The notes beneath the pieces are model-generated. The model saw only the letters and a list, made by a program, of their open reading frames with translations. It ran no database searches and was not told the origin of the DNA. A program made the position numbers and the translations under genes. Shown here piece after piece: positions 1 to 5,528 of a stretch of 5,969 nt of DNA; the first letter of the stretch is position 1; every line of letters starts with the position of its first letter. The stretch comes from Pseudomonadota bacterium (lineage in GTDB: Bacteria; Pseudomonadota; Alphaproteobacteria; Rhodospirillales; UBA2165), in contig JAQCKY010000168.1 of assembly GCA_027592155.1 (NCBI GenBank), positions 1 through 5,969 on the forward strand. Reading direction: 5' to 3'.

Positions 1-533
1 CATTCGGAACGATCCTGCTGCCGGCCATGTTGCTGCTCGCCTCGGGCGGCACGATGGCCTTTGGCGCGGCAAAGCCGGTTCCCGTTAATTTCATGCGGCT
101 TCGACATCCTCGGCGGGACATGGTGCTGGTCGCCGCGGCGGGGCCGGGCGCGAATCTTCTGATCGCGATTCTCTCCGCGCTCTTGCTTCACACATTGCCG
201 CTGTTTTCAGGCGTAGCCCAAGAATGGGTTCAGAAAAACCTGTTTAATTCGATGTTAATCAATATTTTATTAGCTCTTTTCAACATGATACCGATCCCGC
301 CTTTGGATGGCGGACGGGTTGCCGTCGGCATATTGCCGCGGCCTCTGGCGATAAAACTGGCGGGGCTGGAACGGGTCGGTATCATAATCATATTGGTCCT
401 GCTGCTTGTCCCGGCACTGGTGGGCGACAGTCTCGGAATGGATCTGAACATTTTATGGTGGCTGATTGGGCAACCGGCCTTTGATCTGCTCCAGTTGATT
501 GGCAACCTCACAGGCGTGGGTAAGTACTTTTGA
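1..533 (+). CDS. Site-2 protease family (M50) intramembrane zinc metalloprotease, 5'-truncated by window edge
   Basis: This is the C-terminal part of a polytopic membrane zinc metalloprotease of the M50/site-2 protease family, which cleaves substrates within or near the membrane. The frame is already open at base 3 (reading FGTILLPAM), so the ATG at 27 is an internal Met and the N-terminus with the HExxH zinc motif lies outside the window. Counting from that ATG, residues 16-31 (KPVPVN then RHPRRD) are the typical family stretch before a membrane helix with AGPGANLL (38-45). The sequence NMIPIPPLDGGR (86-97) is the second signature, and Asp94 is the expected third zinc ligand. Further hydrophobic segments lie at about 73-93 and 117-133. 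The TGA overlaps the proposed TTG start of scpA. Members of this compact group often sit next to scpA in bacteria, though a functional link is not established. The family call is secure; the substrate is unknown. Confidence 0.92.
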   Translation, partial: FGTILLPAMLLLASGGTMAFGAAKPVPVNFMRLRHPRRDMVLVAAAGPGANLLIAILSALLLHTLPLFSGVAQEWVQKNLFNSMLINILLALFNMIPIPPLDGGRVAVGILPRPLAIKLAGLERVGIIIILVLLLVPALVGDSLGMDLNILWWLIGQPAFDLLQLIGNLTGVGKYF

Positions 534-1357
534 ATGACATGGTAGAAGATTTCGAAGAACCGGTGCGGCTCGGGCAAATGCCGGCGCCGATGTCGTCCGA
601 CGATCTGGTTGTCGACGTCGCAGGTTATGAAGGCCCGATCGATCTGCTTTTGTCGATGGCGCGCAACCAGAAGGTCGACCTTACCCAGATCTCCATCCTC
701 GAACTTGCCGACCAGTATCTGGAATGGGTCGCGCGGGTTCGCCAGACGAACCTGGAGCTGGCGGCCGATTATCTGGTCATGGCGGCCTGGCTCGCCTATC
801 TGAAGTCACGCCTTCTCCTGCCGGATCTGGCGAACGAAGAGGAGCCGACCGGCGAGGAAATGGCCGAGGCTTTGTCGTTCCAACTGCGCCGTTTGGAATC
901 GATGCAGGATCGCGGCAGCCGGCTGGTGGATCGGCCGCGCCTGGGGCAGGACTTCTTCCCGCGAGGTGCCCCCGAAGCCTTCGCCGTTGTTTCTCATTCC
1001 GAGTTCGACCTCGAATTATACGATCTCCTGAAAGCCTATGGCGATCAGACACGGCGGGTGCAAATCACGTCGCTGCGCATCGATCCGTCGGACCTCATGT
1101 CGCCGGACGACGCTCTGCATCGCCTGAGCGGTATGCTTGGCGGGATGCGGGATTGGATGAGTATTGAACAGTTTTTACCGGCAAATCTCCGGTCGGATGT
1201 GTATCGGCGTTCGGCGCTCGCATCGACACTTGCGGCGGCGCTGCAATTGGCTAAAGAAGGCAAATTAAAGATTCGGCAGGATCAATCTTTCGGCCCCATC
1301 CAATTCCGCCAGGCAGTTGATATCCAACCTAGCGCGGCGAACGAGGTTCAGCCATGA
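530..1357 (+). CDS. scpA: Segregation and condensation protein A (kleisin subunit of SMC-ScpAB)
   Basis: ScpA is the kleisin that bridges the SMC ATPase heads and binds ScpB, forming the condensin-like complex that compacts and segregates the chromosome. The protein of 275 residues matches the family length. The N-terminal hallmark GYEGPIDLLLSMA (32-44), followed by KVDLTQISILELADQYLEW (48-66), is clear. The helix LAADYLVMAAWLAYLKSR (77-94), normally involved in the SMC contact, follows. The C-terminal winged helix (about 215-262) includes LAKEGKLKIRQ and ends in FGPIQF. The start is either TTG at 530, which overlaps the upstream TGA as TTGA and has a GGGTAAG sequence at 518-524, or ATG at 539, three codons later. 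The first 25 residues are poorly conserved in the family, so homology cannot decide. The stop overlaps the scpB start (ATGA), indicating translational coupling. Identification is very secure; the exact start is not. Confidence 0.96.
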   Translation: MNDMVEDFEEPVRLGQMPAPMSSDDLVVDVAGYEGPIDLLLSMARNQKVDLTQISILELADQYLEWVARVRQTNLELAADYLVMAAWLAYLKSRLLLPDLANEEEPTGEEMAEALSFQLRRLESMQDRGSRLVDRPRLGQDFFPRGAPEAFAVVSHSEFDLELYDLLKAYGDQTRRVQITSLRIDPSDLMSPDDALHRLSGMLGGMRDWMSIEQFLPANLRSDVYRRSALASTLAAALQLAKEGKLKIRQDQSFGPIQFRQAVDIQPSAANEVQP

Positions 1358-2151
1358 ACGACATCATCGAGAACGCTGAGACCACAGACGTTTCAGAGAT
1401 CACCGAGGTCACGGAAATTACGGAAATCGATGACGCCGCCGTGGCGGTCGATGAGCCTATGGAGCCGGCGGTGATGGATGGCCAGCATCGGAGATTGCTG
1501 GAAGCGTTGTTATTTGCGTCGGCGACGCCGCTGACCGAGGCGACGCTGGTTGAGCGCTTGCCGGAAGGTGCGGCGATCAAGGAACTATTGGCGGATTTGA
1601 GTGAGGACTACGCCAACCGTGGCGTGAACCTTGTTAAAGTCGGAAAGGGCTGGGCATTTCGGACTGCGGTCGATCTCGCGCCGATGCTGACGATTGAGAG
1701 AGTTTCCAAACGTAAATTGTCGCGCGCCGCCATTGAGACGATGGCAATCGTCGCCTACCACCAGCCGGTCACACGAGCGGAGATCGAAGAGATTCGCGGC
1801 GTCGGTTTGTCGCGAGGCACGATGGACGTCTTGTTTGAGGCCGGTTGGATTAGACCGCGTGGCCGTCGGCGGACACCCGGGCGGCCGGTGACTTGGGGGA
1901 CGACGGAAGGATTCCTGGATCAATTCGGTCTTGAGAATCTCGATGATCTGCCGGGCTTGGACGATCTCAAGGCGGCAGGCTTGCTAGACAGCCGCCCTGC
2001 GATTGCAACCTTGGACCGTAAAACGAAAGAGGCGGTCGCCGCCGAAGCGGAAGCCTCGGGTGAAGAGGATGAAGAGGTTGTATTGGATGAAGATGAGCTC
2101 GAAGACGGTGACGATGGGCTGGGGCCGCCTGAGCAAGCCAACGACCGGTAG
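1354..2151 (+). CDS. scpB: Segregation and condensation protein B (ScpB)
   Basis: ScpB forms a dimer of tandem winged-helix proteins that binds the ScpA kleisin and regulates the SMC complex. The conserved core starts at about residue 43 (GQHRRLLEALLFASATPLT), giving the first winged helix. The second runs from about 123 (SRAAIETMAIVAYHQPVTRAE) through RGVGLSRGTMDVLFEAGWI and GRRRTPGRPVTWGTT to about 213, the most diagnostic part. The protein is 265 residues, longer than minimal ScpB, because of two low-complexity additions. One is an N-terminal leader with four Glu-hydrophobic-Thr/Asp triplets (15-26); the other is a very acidic tail (about 231-256). Such tails are common in alphaproteobacterial ScpB and are probably disordered. 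The ATG overlaps the scpA stop by 4 bases, with a GAGG ribosome site at 1343-1346. Stop is TAG. The frame continues directly into the next gene without a frame change. Confidence 0.96.
   Translation: MNDIIENAETTDVSEITEVTEITEIDDAAVAVDEPMEPAVMDGQHRRLLEALLFASATPLTEATLVERLPEGAAIKELLADLSEDYANRGVNLVKVGKGWAFRTAVDLAPMLTIERVSKRKLSRAAIETMAIVAYHQPVTRAEIEEIRGVGLSRGTMDVLFEAGWIRPRGRRRTPGRPVTWGTTEGFLDQFGLENLDDLPGLDDLKAAGLLDSRPAIATLDRKTKEAVAAEAEASGEEDEEVVLDEDELEDGDDGLGPPEQANDR
1396..1431 (+). repeat. Four tandem 9-base units encoding Glu-hydrophobic-Thr/Asp near the ScpB N-terminus
   Basis: Inside scpB, codons 15-26 read E-I-T, E-V-T, E-I-T, E-I-D. The DNA units are GAGATCACC, GAGGTCACG, GAAATTACG and GAAATCGAT: imperfect in bases but nearly perfect in amino-acid pattern. 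This lies in the unconserved leader before the winged-helix core, so it probably grew by slippage or duplication and is unlikely to be structurally essential. Confidence 0.6.
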
Positions 2152-2160
2152 ATATCCCCC

Positions 2161-2991
2161 TTGCGCTACGACTTTTTCGTAACGGTCTGGGCGGAACCAT
2201 TCGTCTCCAAATTTCTCGACTACTCGCTGCCCAGTCTTCTGTCAGCGAACAACATTCCTTATCTCTCGAGACCGGCGGATATCTCCTTCCATCTTTATAC
2301 GGATCGTGAGTCCAGTGGCTATTTCGATCCCCGCATTGCCGATCTTGAAAACTACTGCCGGATCGAGTGGCATTTTTTTGAGGATATTTCCTATGGCGGC
2401 GGCAGCCTTGAGGATGCGGTCCGCAATTCCGATCCGGCCATCGTAAAGCACAATGTTCAGCGGGTAACCGCTCAGCAGGTCATGGCCGCCGCGGCAGAAG
2501 TAAGAGAGGCGGCGGTTTTATTGGATTCAGATTTCATCTTCGCGGATGGCGCGTTTCGGCGGATGCATGAACTCCGCACCGGCGGTATGAGGGGGCTCTC
2601 CGCTATGTTCATGCGCCTCTCTCAGGAGCAGGCGTCGCCAAGCTTGGGCGCACTGATCGGTGATTGGAAACCCGGCTGGCCGGGATTAAATTCCCGTCAA
2701 CTCGTCTCGCTCGGCATGGCGGCGATGCATCCCATCGCAGAGGCTTATTTCGTCGACCGTGAGGAATTTACACGCTACCCGACACAGCTTAACTGGCGTG
2801 TGGGCGAAGCCGGTTTTGTGACTCATTGTTTTTTTCCGCATCCGGTTATGGTGATGCCCAACCCCGATACGGCAAAATATTTCAGCACCATGGATTATGA
2901 ATGTGCGCTGCGATGCGTAGAACGTGACGAGGAACTGTATCTTGCTCGGACCTCCGAGGAGTTCTTGGTCTGCAAGATGTCGCCCATGTAA
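2161..2991 (+). CDS. Glycosyltransferase-like (GT-A-type) protein, probably the N-terminal part of a gene broken by an in-frame TAA
   Basis: This 276-residue protein has the look of a GT-A nucleotide-sugar glycosyltransferase. It opens with a beta-strand-like stretch (YDFFVTVWAEPFV), has HLYTDR at 44-49, and then VKHNVQRVTAQQ (95-106). The hydrophobic strand AAVLLDSDFIFADG (117-130) carries a DxD-like Asp-Ser-Asp at 122-124, the usual metal/sugar-nucleotide site. HCFFPHPVMVMP (222-233) followed by STMDYECALR (242-251) resembles the end of the catalytic domain in related hypothetical proteins. No signal peptide or membrane helix is seen. The start is a TTG ten bases after the scpB stop, in the same frame, with at best a weak GGTAG upstream; a protein start is expected here, so I accept it. 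The TAA falls where the protein does not look finished: the frame stays open to 3321 with family-like sequence. Donor, acceptor and pathway are unknown, and the glycosyltransferase call is a motif-based inference. Confidence 0.65.
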   Translation: MRYDFFVTVWAEPFVSKFLDYSLPSLLSANNIPYLSRPADISFHLYTDRESSGYFDPRIADLENYCRIEWHFFEDISYGGGSLEDAVRNSDPAIVKHNVQRVTAQQVMAAAAEVREAAVLLDSDFIFADGAFRRMHELRTGGMRGLSAMFMRLSQEQASPSLGALIGDWKPGWPGLNSRQLVSLGMAAMHPIAEAYFVDREEFTRYPTQLNWRVGEAGFVTHCFFPHPVMVMPNPDTAKYFSTMDYECALRCVERDEELYLARTSEEFLVCKMSPM

Positions 2992-3003
2992 TATCTCGCG
3001 GAG

Positions 3004-3321
3004 GTGCCCAAAACCAGACCGCCGACGTTCCAATCGATGGCTCAATTTGCCCTGAACAATACCAATCTGCGCCATCGATATTTTATGGACCAGCCGATCC
3101 GATTTGTCGGCGGTGGAGACAGTCAGGCCTTCGACAAGGTGGAGGCTGAAACTCGGCGCTTCGTCGAGGCCGTCTATAAAATGATTGAGCTTAATCTGGG
3201 GCAATTTTCGACGGACAACGCTAAAACACTTGTCTTTCTGAAGTCATTTTTGGGCCCGATTGAGACCTTTATGTCGCCTCAGGTTCATGCCCGGCTCAAG
3301 GATTGGCTGCCTGATCGGTAA
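3004..3321 (+). CDS. Detached C-terminal portion of the upstream glycosyltransferase-like gene (or a small separate hypothetical ORF)
   Basis: The frame is identical to that of the gene upstream and is open from the codon after its TAA (2992) to a TAA at 3319-3321. If a GTG at 3004 is used, the product is 105 residues. It contains NTNLRHRYFMDQPIRF (15-30), a helical stretch VEAETRRFVEAVYKMIELNLG, and SFLGPIETFMSPQ. It has no membrane segment. An independent start is doubtful: the GGAG at 3000-3003 directly abuts the GTG with no spacing, and the next ATG (3037) has no ribosome site at proper distance. Reading through the TAA as one unknown residue gives a continuous protein of about 386 residues whose junction (KMSPM-x-YLAEVPK) looks natural. 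I therefore favour a nonsense-disrupted single gene, a recent pseudogene or a sequencing error. A true small gene cannot be excluded. Confidence 0.5.
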   Translation: MPKTRPPTFQSMAQFALNNTNLRHRYFMDQPIRFVGGGDSQAFDKVEAETRRFVEAVYKMIELNLGQFSTDNAKTLVFLKSFLGPIETFMSPQVHARLKDWLPDR

Positions 3322-3460
3322 ACACAATTTTGCCGAATCACAGTTTTGTGATAAAATACAGGCTGTTATCGAAGTCGAACTCGGCATCAATTTTGAGACG
3401 AGTTCCGTTGATGCAGCCCGGGAGGTTATGAAGATGGAGCCACCCACCTACCGTCCTTAG
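3322..3460 (+). pseudogene. Possible frame-shifted coding remnant before the Usp gene
   Basis: After the TAA at 3319-3321, the reading frame one base later (open from about 3260) translates to protein-like sequence: KHNFAESQFCDKIQ, then AVIEVELGINFE, then DAAREVMKMEPPTYRP, ending at TAG 3458-3460. The amphipathic, low-cysteine composition looks more like real protein than chance, but no family is recognised and there is no start codon with a ribosome site. It could be the end of the upstream glycosyltransferase-like gene after a one-base frameshift, or a fragment of another gene. It could also be an accidental open frame. Only 46 codons are involved, so the call is weak. Confidence 0.25.
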
Positions 3461-3487
3461 ACGGCCCTGTATTCGTTCGTTCGAGAT

Positions 3488-3517
3488 TGTGCGTCAGTTT
3501 AGGCAGAGCCTTAGCAT
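3488..3517 (+). promoter_or_regulatory. Weak sigma70-like promoter candidate for the Usp-CBS pair
   Basis: TTGTGC (3488-3493) and TAGCAT (3512-3517) are separated by 18 bases, about 76 bases before the Usp start. The match to TTGACA/TATAAT is partial (3/6 and 4/6). The region between the broken upstream gene and Usp is the logical place for a promoter, but this exact site is only a candidate. Confidence 0.2.
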
Positions 3518-3522
3518 AAGTG

Positions 3523-3543
3523 TTGCGCGGCGCAAATTCGCGC
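3523..3543. promoter_or_regulatory. Two overlapping palindromes upstream of the Usp gene, possible operator
   Basis: TTGCG-CGG-CGCAA (3523-3535) is a perfect inverted repeat with a three-base centre. It overlaps GCGCAAATTCGCGC (3530-3543), which equals its reverse complement at 12 of 14 positions. Both lie 51-71 bases upstream of the proposed Usp ATG and just after the promoter candidate. A dimeric regulator could bind here, but no known motif is matched and short GC-rich palindromes arise by chance. Confidence 0.25.
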
Positions 3544-3593
3544 ATCCGTTCATCCTGAACGAAGCGACAAACTGGCGTTTTGGACCATCAACA

Positions 3594-4469
3594 ATGGGTA
3601 TAAAAAGCATTTTGCTGCCGTCCAGTTCCGCGATGGGAAATGGATCAACGGCGTTGGAGACGGCGATTTGGATTGCCAAAAGCTTTGGCGCCCATATCGA
3701 TTGCGTCCAATTCACCGACTTTCCAATGAGCGCGGCCCTGTCGGGTGTCGATGGGACCGCCGTGCAGGAAATTATGGCGGCGGCACAGGAGGAGATCGCC
3801 GAGGCATCGAAAATCGGTGAAGCGGCCTGCAAAAAGGCGCTGATGGAGCAGGGCGTCGAGTTTCGAGATTGGCCATCTGCGGACGTCCGGCCGACCGCCA
3901 GCTGGCGGATGGTTCAAGGCAGCATTCATAACGAAATGGCGACGCTCGGCTCTGTCTGCGACCTCGTGGTTGCCCGACGTCCGGAGCGTAGCGATAGCCG
4001 GGATACGATGGTTGTCGAATCGGCGTTGTTCGATTCACAGCGCCCGGTACTGATTGCGCCACCGGCGGTCCCGGAGCCGCTTTCCGCCATTCCGTTAAAG
4101 GAATGGCGTGTGATGATTGGTTGGAACCAGAGTTCCCAATCGGCGCTGGCGGGAACCAGTGCCCTGCCGTTTCTGCAGCGCGCGAAAGCAGTGCAAATTT
4201 ACAGTATCAAGACCGGCGCAAAAGTCGGTGCGTCCGCAGAGATGTTTGCCCTGTATTTAGCCCGACACGGAGTCGATGCCAAATTACGAGAGGTGGAACC
4301 CGACGACCGCACGGTCGGGCAGGGGTTGCTTGCGGCGGCGATGGAATTCAACGCGAACCTGCTGGTTATGGGTGCCTATTCTCACAGCCGGCTTCGCGAA
4401 CTGATTTTGGGTGGGGTTACCCGGCACGTCTTGGATAACGCAGGCATTCCCGTGCTGATGTCGCATTAG
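3594..4469 (+). CDS. Universal stress protein, tandem UspA domains
   Basis: This is a 291-residue cytoplasmic protein made of two UspA folds, of the kind often induced by stress or energy limitation; its precise role varies between homologues. Domain 1 (about 1-156) begins GIKSILLPSSS, has an ALETAIWIAKSFGAHIDCVQF helix-strand, and ends DLVVARR...RPVLIAP. Domain 2 (about 169-291) begins EWRVMIGWNQSSQSALAG and ends LLVMGAYSHSRLRELILGG, then VTRHVLDNAGIPVLMSH, the classic Usp C-terminus. The nucleotide-binding pattern G-x2-G-x9-G-S/T is altered: Ser263 replaces the second Gly and Gly274 the S/T, so ATP binding is uncertain. I choose the ATG at 3594. A GTG at 3489 would add 35 residues unlike any Usp N-terminus. 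Only a weak TGGA precedes the ATG. The CBS gene follows after 39 bases, probably in the same transcript. Confidence 0.9.
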   Translation: MGIKSILLPSSSAMGNGSTALETAIWIAKSFGAHIDCVQFTDFPMSAALSGVDGTAVQEIMAAAQEEIAEASKIGEAACKKALMEQGVEFRDWPSADVRPTASWRMVQGSIHNEMATLGSVCDLVVARRPERSDSRDTMVVESALFDSQRPVLIAPPAVPEPLSAIPLKEWRVMIGWNQSSQSALAGTSALPFLQRAKAVQIYSIKTGAKVGASAEMFALYLARHGVDAKLREVEPDDRTVGQGLLAAAMEFNANLLVMGAYSHSRLRELILGGVTRHVLDNAGIPVLMSH

Positions 4470-4495
4470 AGATGATAATTTAACCGTAACTGCAG

Positions 4496-4505
4496 AAGGA
4501 GAAGG
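4496..4505 (+). promoter_or_regulatory. Strong ribosome binding site of the CBS-domain gene
   Basis: AAGGAGAAGG lies 3 bases before the ATG at 4509, with the AAGGAG core at 4496-4501 and 7 bases of spacing. It is by far the best Shine-Dalgarno match in the window and suggests that the CBS protein is translated more efficiently than its neighbours. Confidence 0.75.
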
Positions 4506-4508
4506 TCA

Positions 4509-4940
4509 ATGAACGTTTCTCAAATTCTCAAAACGAAGGGACAACGGGTCATTACGGCAACGACGGAAACGACGATCCGGGCAGTCATGGATGTGTTGGC
4601 GCATGAAGGAATAGGCGCGATCATCATCGCCGACGACGGCGGTCATGTTGACGGCATTATCTCTGAACGCGATATCGTTCGCGGCTTGGCCGAACGCGGC
4701 GAAACTGTTCTCGATGGACCTGCCCGAGACCTGATGACAAAGCGGGTCATCACTTGTGGATTGGAAGACAAGATCGATGAATTGATGCAGCAAATGACCG
4801 AAAACCGAATTCGGCATCTCCCGGTCATTGATAATCTGGCATTGGTCGGGGTCATCAGCATCGGCGATGTCGTCAAATTCCGGGTCGATGAATTGGAGAA
4901 TGAGACCACGATGCTGCGGGATTATATCGAACACAGCTGA
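4509..4940 (+). CDS. Two-CBS-domain protein (stand-alone CBS pair)
   Basis: This small cytoplasmic protein of 143 residues consists of a single Bateman module. CBS 1 covers about 8-62 and contains GIGAIIIADDGG and GIISERDIVRGLAERG. CBS 2 covers about 74-128 and contains MTKRVITC, RHLPVIDN and GVISIGDVVKFRVDELE. The S-x-x-D signatures SERD (52-55) and SIGD (117-120) are those that contact the ribose and phosphate of adenosine ligands in CBS modules, so binding of AMP, ATP or a related nucleotide is likely. A short helical tail (about 128-143, ending LRDYIEHS) is typical of this common alphaproteobacterial group. No catalytic domain is attached, so it presumably acts as a sensor or by binding a partner, which is not identifiable here. 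It follows the Usp gene at 39 bases, and the pairing suggests shared expression under energy or redox stress. Confidence 0.92.
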   Translation: MNVSQILKTKGQRVITATTETTIRAVMDVLAHEGIGAIIIADDGGHVDGIISERDIVRGLAERGETVLDGPARDLMTKRVITCGLEDKIDELMQQMTENRIRHLPVIDNLALVGVISIGDVVKFRVDELENETTMLRDYIEHS

Positions 4941-4949
4941 TCGTGTAAC

Positions 4950-5339
4950 CTACCCGGTATAGACGACGACCTCGATTTCGATCAGCGCCTTCGGCGCCAT
5001 CAGTCCGGAGCAAACGGTCGAGCGGGCCGGCGGGGCGACGTCGCCGAAGTAGGCTGCATAGGCTTTGTTGAACCCGGCAAAATTTGAGGTGTCGGTCAGC
5101 CATACCGTGGCCTTGGCAATATCGGCTTTTGTGCGACCGCACTGGGCCAAGGTGGCATCAATGTTTTGCAGGGTACGCGTCGTCTGCGCCTCAATATCAT
5201 TGCCCTCGATCTGGCCCTCGGAATTCATGGCGAGCTGACCCGATAAATACAGAATATTCCCGGCCTGGACGGCGCCGGAAATTGGAATGGACGAGCCGTC
5301 GGGACGGGCTTTGGGGCCGATAACAGTGGTGACGGGCAT
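4950..5339 (-). CDS. RidA/YjgF family enamine/imine deaminase
   Basis: RidA proteins are small trimeric cytosolic enzymes. Many hydrolyse reactive enamine/imine intermediates released by PLP enzymes such as threonine dehydratase, protecting other PLP enzymes from damage. The 129 residues match the family length. Seen are PISGAVQAGNILYLSGQLA (19-37), TRTLQNIDATLAQCG (54-68), KATVWLTD (76-83), and NKAYAAYFGDVAPPARSTV (91-109). Arg106 in PARS is the substrate carboxylate-binding arginine, and EIEVVVY (121-127) is the typical end, supporting an active deaminase subgroup. The ATG at 5339 is chosen because AAAGGA lies 9 bases upstream (complement of 5349-5354); an in-frame ATG at 5414 would add 25 unrelated residues. 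The gene converges with the CBS gene, with 9 bases between stop codons, and diverges from tatA. It could be a paralogue rather than RidA proper, so no symbol is given. Confidence 0.93.
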   Translation of the reverse strand: MPVTTVIGPKARPDGSSIPISGAVQAGNILYLSGQLAMNSEGQIEGNDIEAQTTRTLQNIDATLAQCGRTKADIAKATVWLTDTSNFAGFNKAYAAYFGDVAPPARSTVCSGLMAPKALIEIEVVVYTG

Positions 5340-5348
5340 AGTCGGGAA

Positions 5349-5354
5349 TCCTTT
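5349..5354 (-). promoter_or_regulatory. Ribosome binding site deciding the RidA start
   Basis: On the minus strand AAAGGA lies 9 bases before the ATG at 5339. It selects this ATG over the longer in-frame start at 5414, which has no comparable site. Confidence 0.65.
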
Positions 5355-5457
5355 CGAATTTTGAGGGAATGATAAGGTGCGGCTCAAGATATTGCGGCTT
5401 TCGGCGGGCGCCAAATAAAAACGCAGGCGGCGCGGCGTGAGATCATTATTCCGTGAC

Positions 5458-5479
5458 CAATCATTGCTCTAAGTCATTG
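5458..5479. repeat. Short inverted and direct repeats in the ridA-tatA divergent region
   Basis: CAAT-C-ATTG (5458-5466) is a perfect 9-base inverted repeat. Its TCATTG half (5461-5466) recurs at 5474-5479, 13 bases apart. The region between the two divergent genes (5340-5528) must hold promoters for both. These repeats overlap the tatA promoter candidate and could be a regulator site. They are short and AT-rich, so chance is a real alternative. Confidence 0.2.
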
Positions 5480-5492
5480 ATTCTGCCATATT
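5464..5492 (+). promoter_or_regulatory. Sigma70-like promoter candidate for tatA
   Basis: TTGCTC (5464-5469) and CATATT (5487-5492) have the ideal 17-base spacing and lie 37 bases before the tatA ATG. The match to TTGACA/TATAAT is moderate (3/6 and 4/6). tatA needs its own promoter here because the upstream gene is on the opposite strand, which supports a promoter in this interval but not this exact site. Confidence 0.3.
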
Positions 5493-5528
5493 CATCCAAA
5501 CTCAATGTAATTTCGGAAGTAATTCATT

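Noticed and set aside
724..1167. Open frame inside scpA in another plus-strand frame
   Set aside because: It lies wholly within the well-supported scpA gene and its Gly/Arg/Pro-rich product is typical of an out-of-frame shadow in GC-rich DNA.
2686..3204. Minus-strand open frame of 172 codons opposite the broken glycosyltransferase-like gene
   Set aside because: No recognisable motifs and no ribosome site. The plus strand there encodes family-like sequence, so this is an antisense shadow.
3489..3593. GTG start giving the Usp protein a 35-residue N-terminal extension
   Set aside because: The extension resembles no Usp N-terminus, and the ATG at 3594 begins exactly where the first Usp strand (GIKSILLP) is expected.
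4300..4320. Inverted repeat CCCGAC...GTCGGG inside the Usp gene
   Set aside because: It lies within conserved coding sequence with no U-tract, and is most simply explained by codon choice in GC-rich DNA.
4931..4946. ACAC/GTGT stem at the CBS-ridA convergent junction as a bidirectional terminator
   Set aside because: The stem is only four pairs with an eight-base loop and no T-tract on either side; too weak to call.
5340..5414. Longer RidA start at 5414 on the minus strand
   Set aside because: It would add 25 unrelated residues, and only the ATG at 5339 has a well-placed AAAGGA.
2152..5528. Defence system or mobile element between scpB and tatA
   Set aside because: No transposase, integrase, nuclease, terminal repeat or phage-like gene is seen. 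The Usp, CBS and RidA genes are ordinary chromosomal families.
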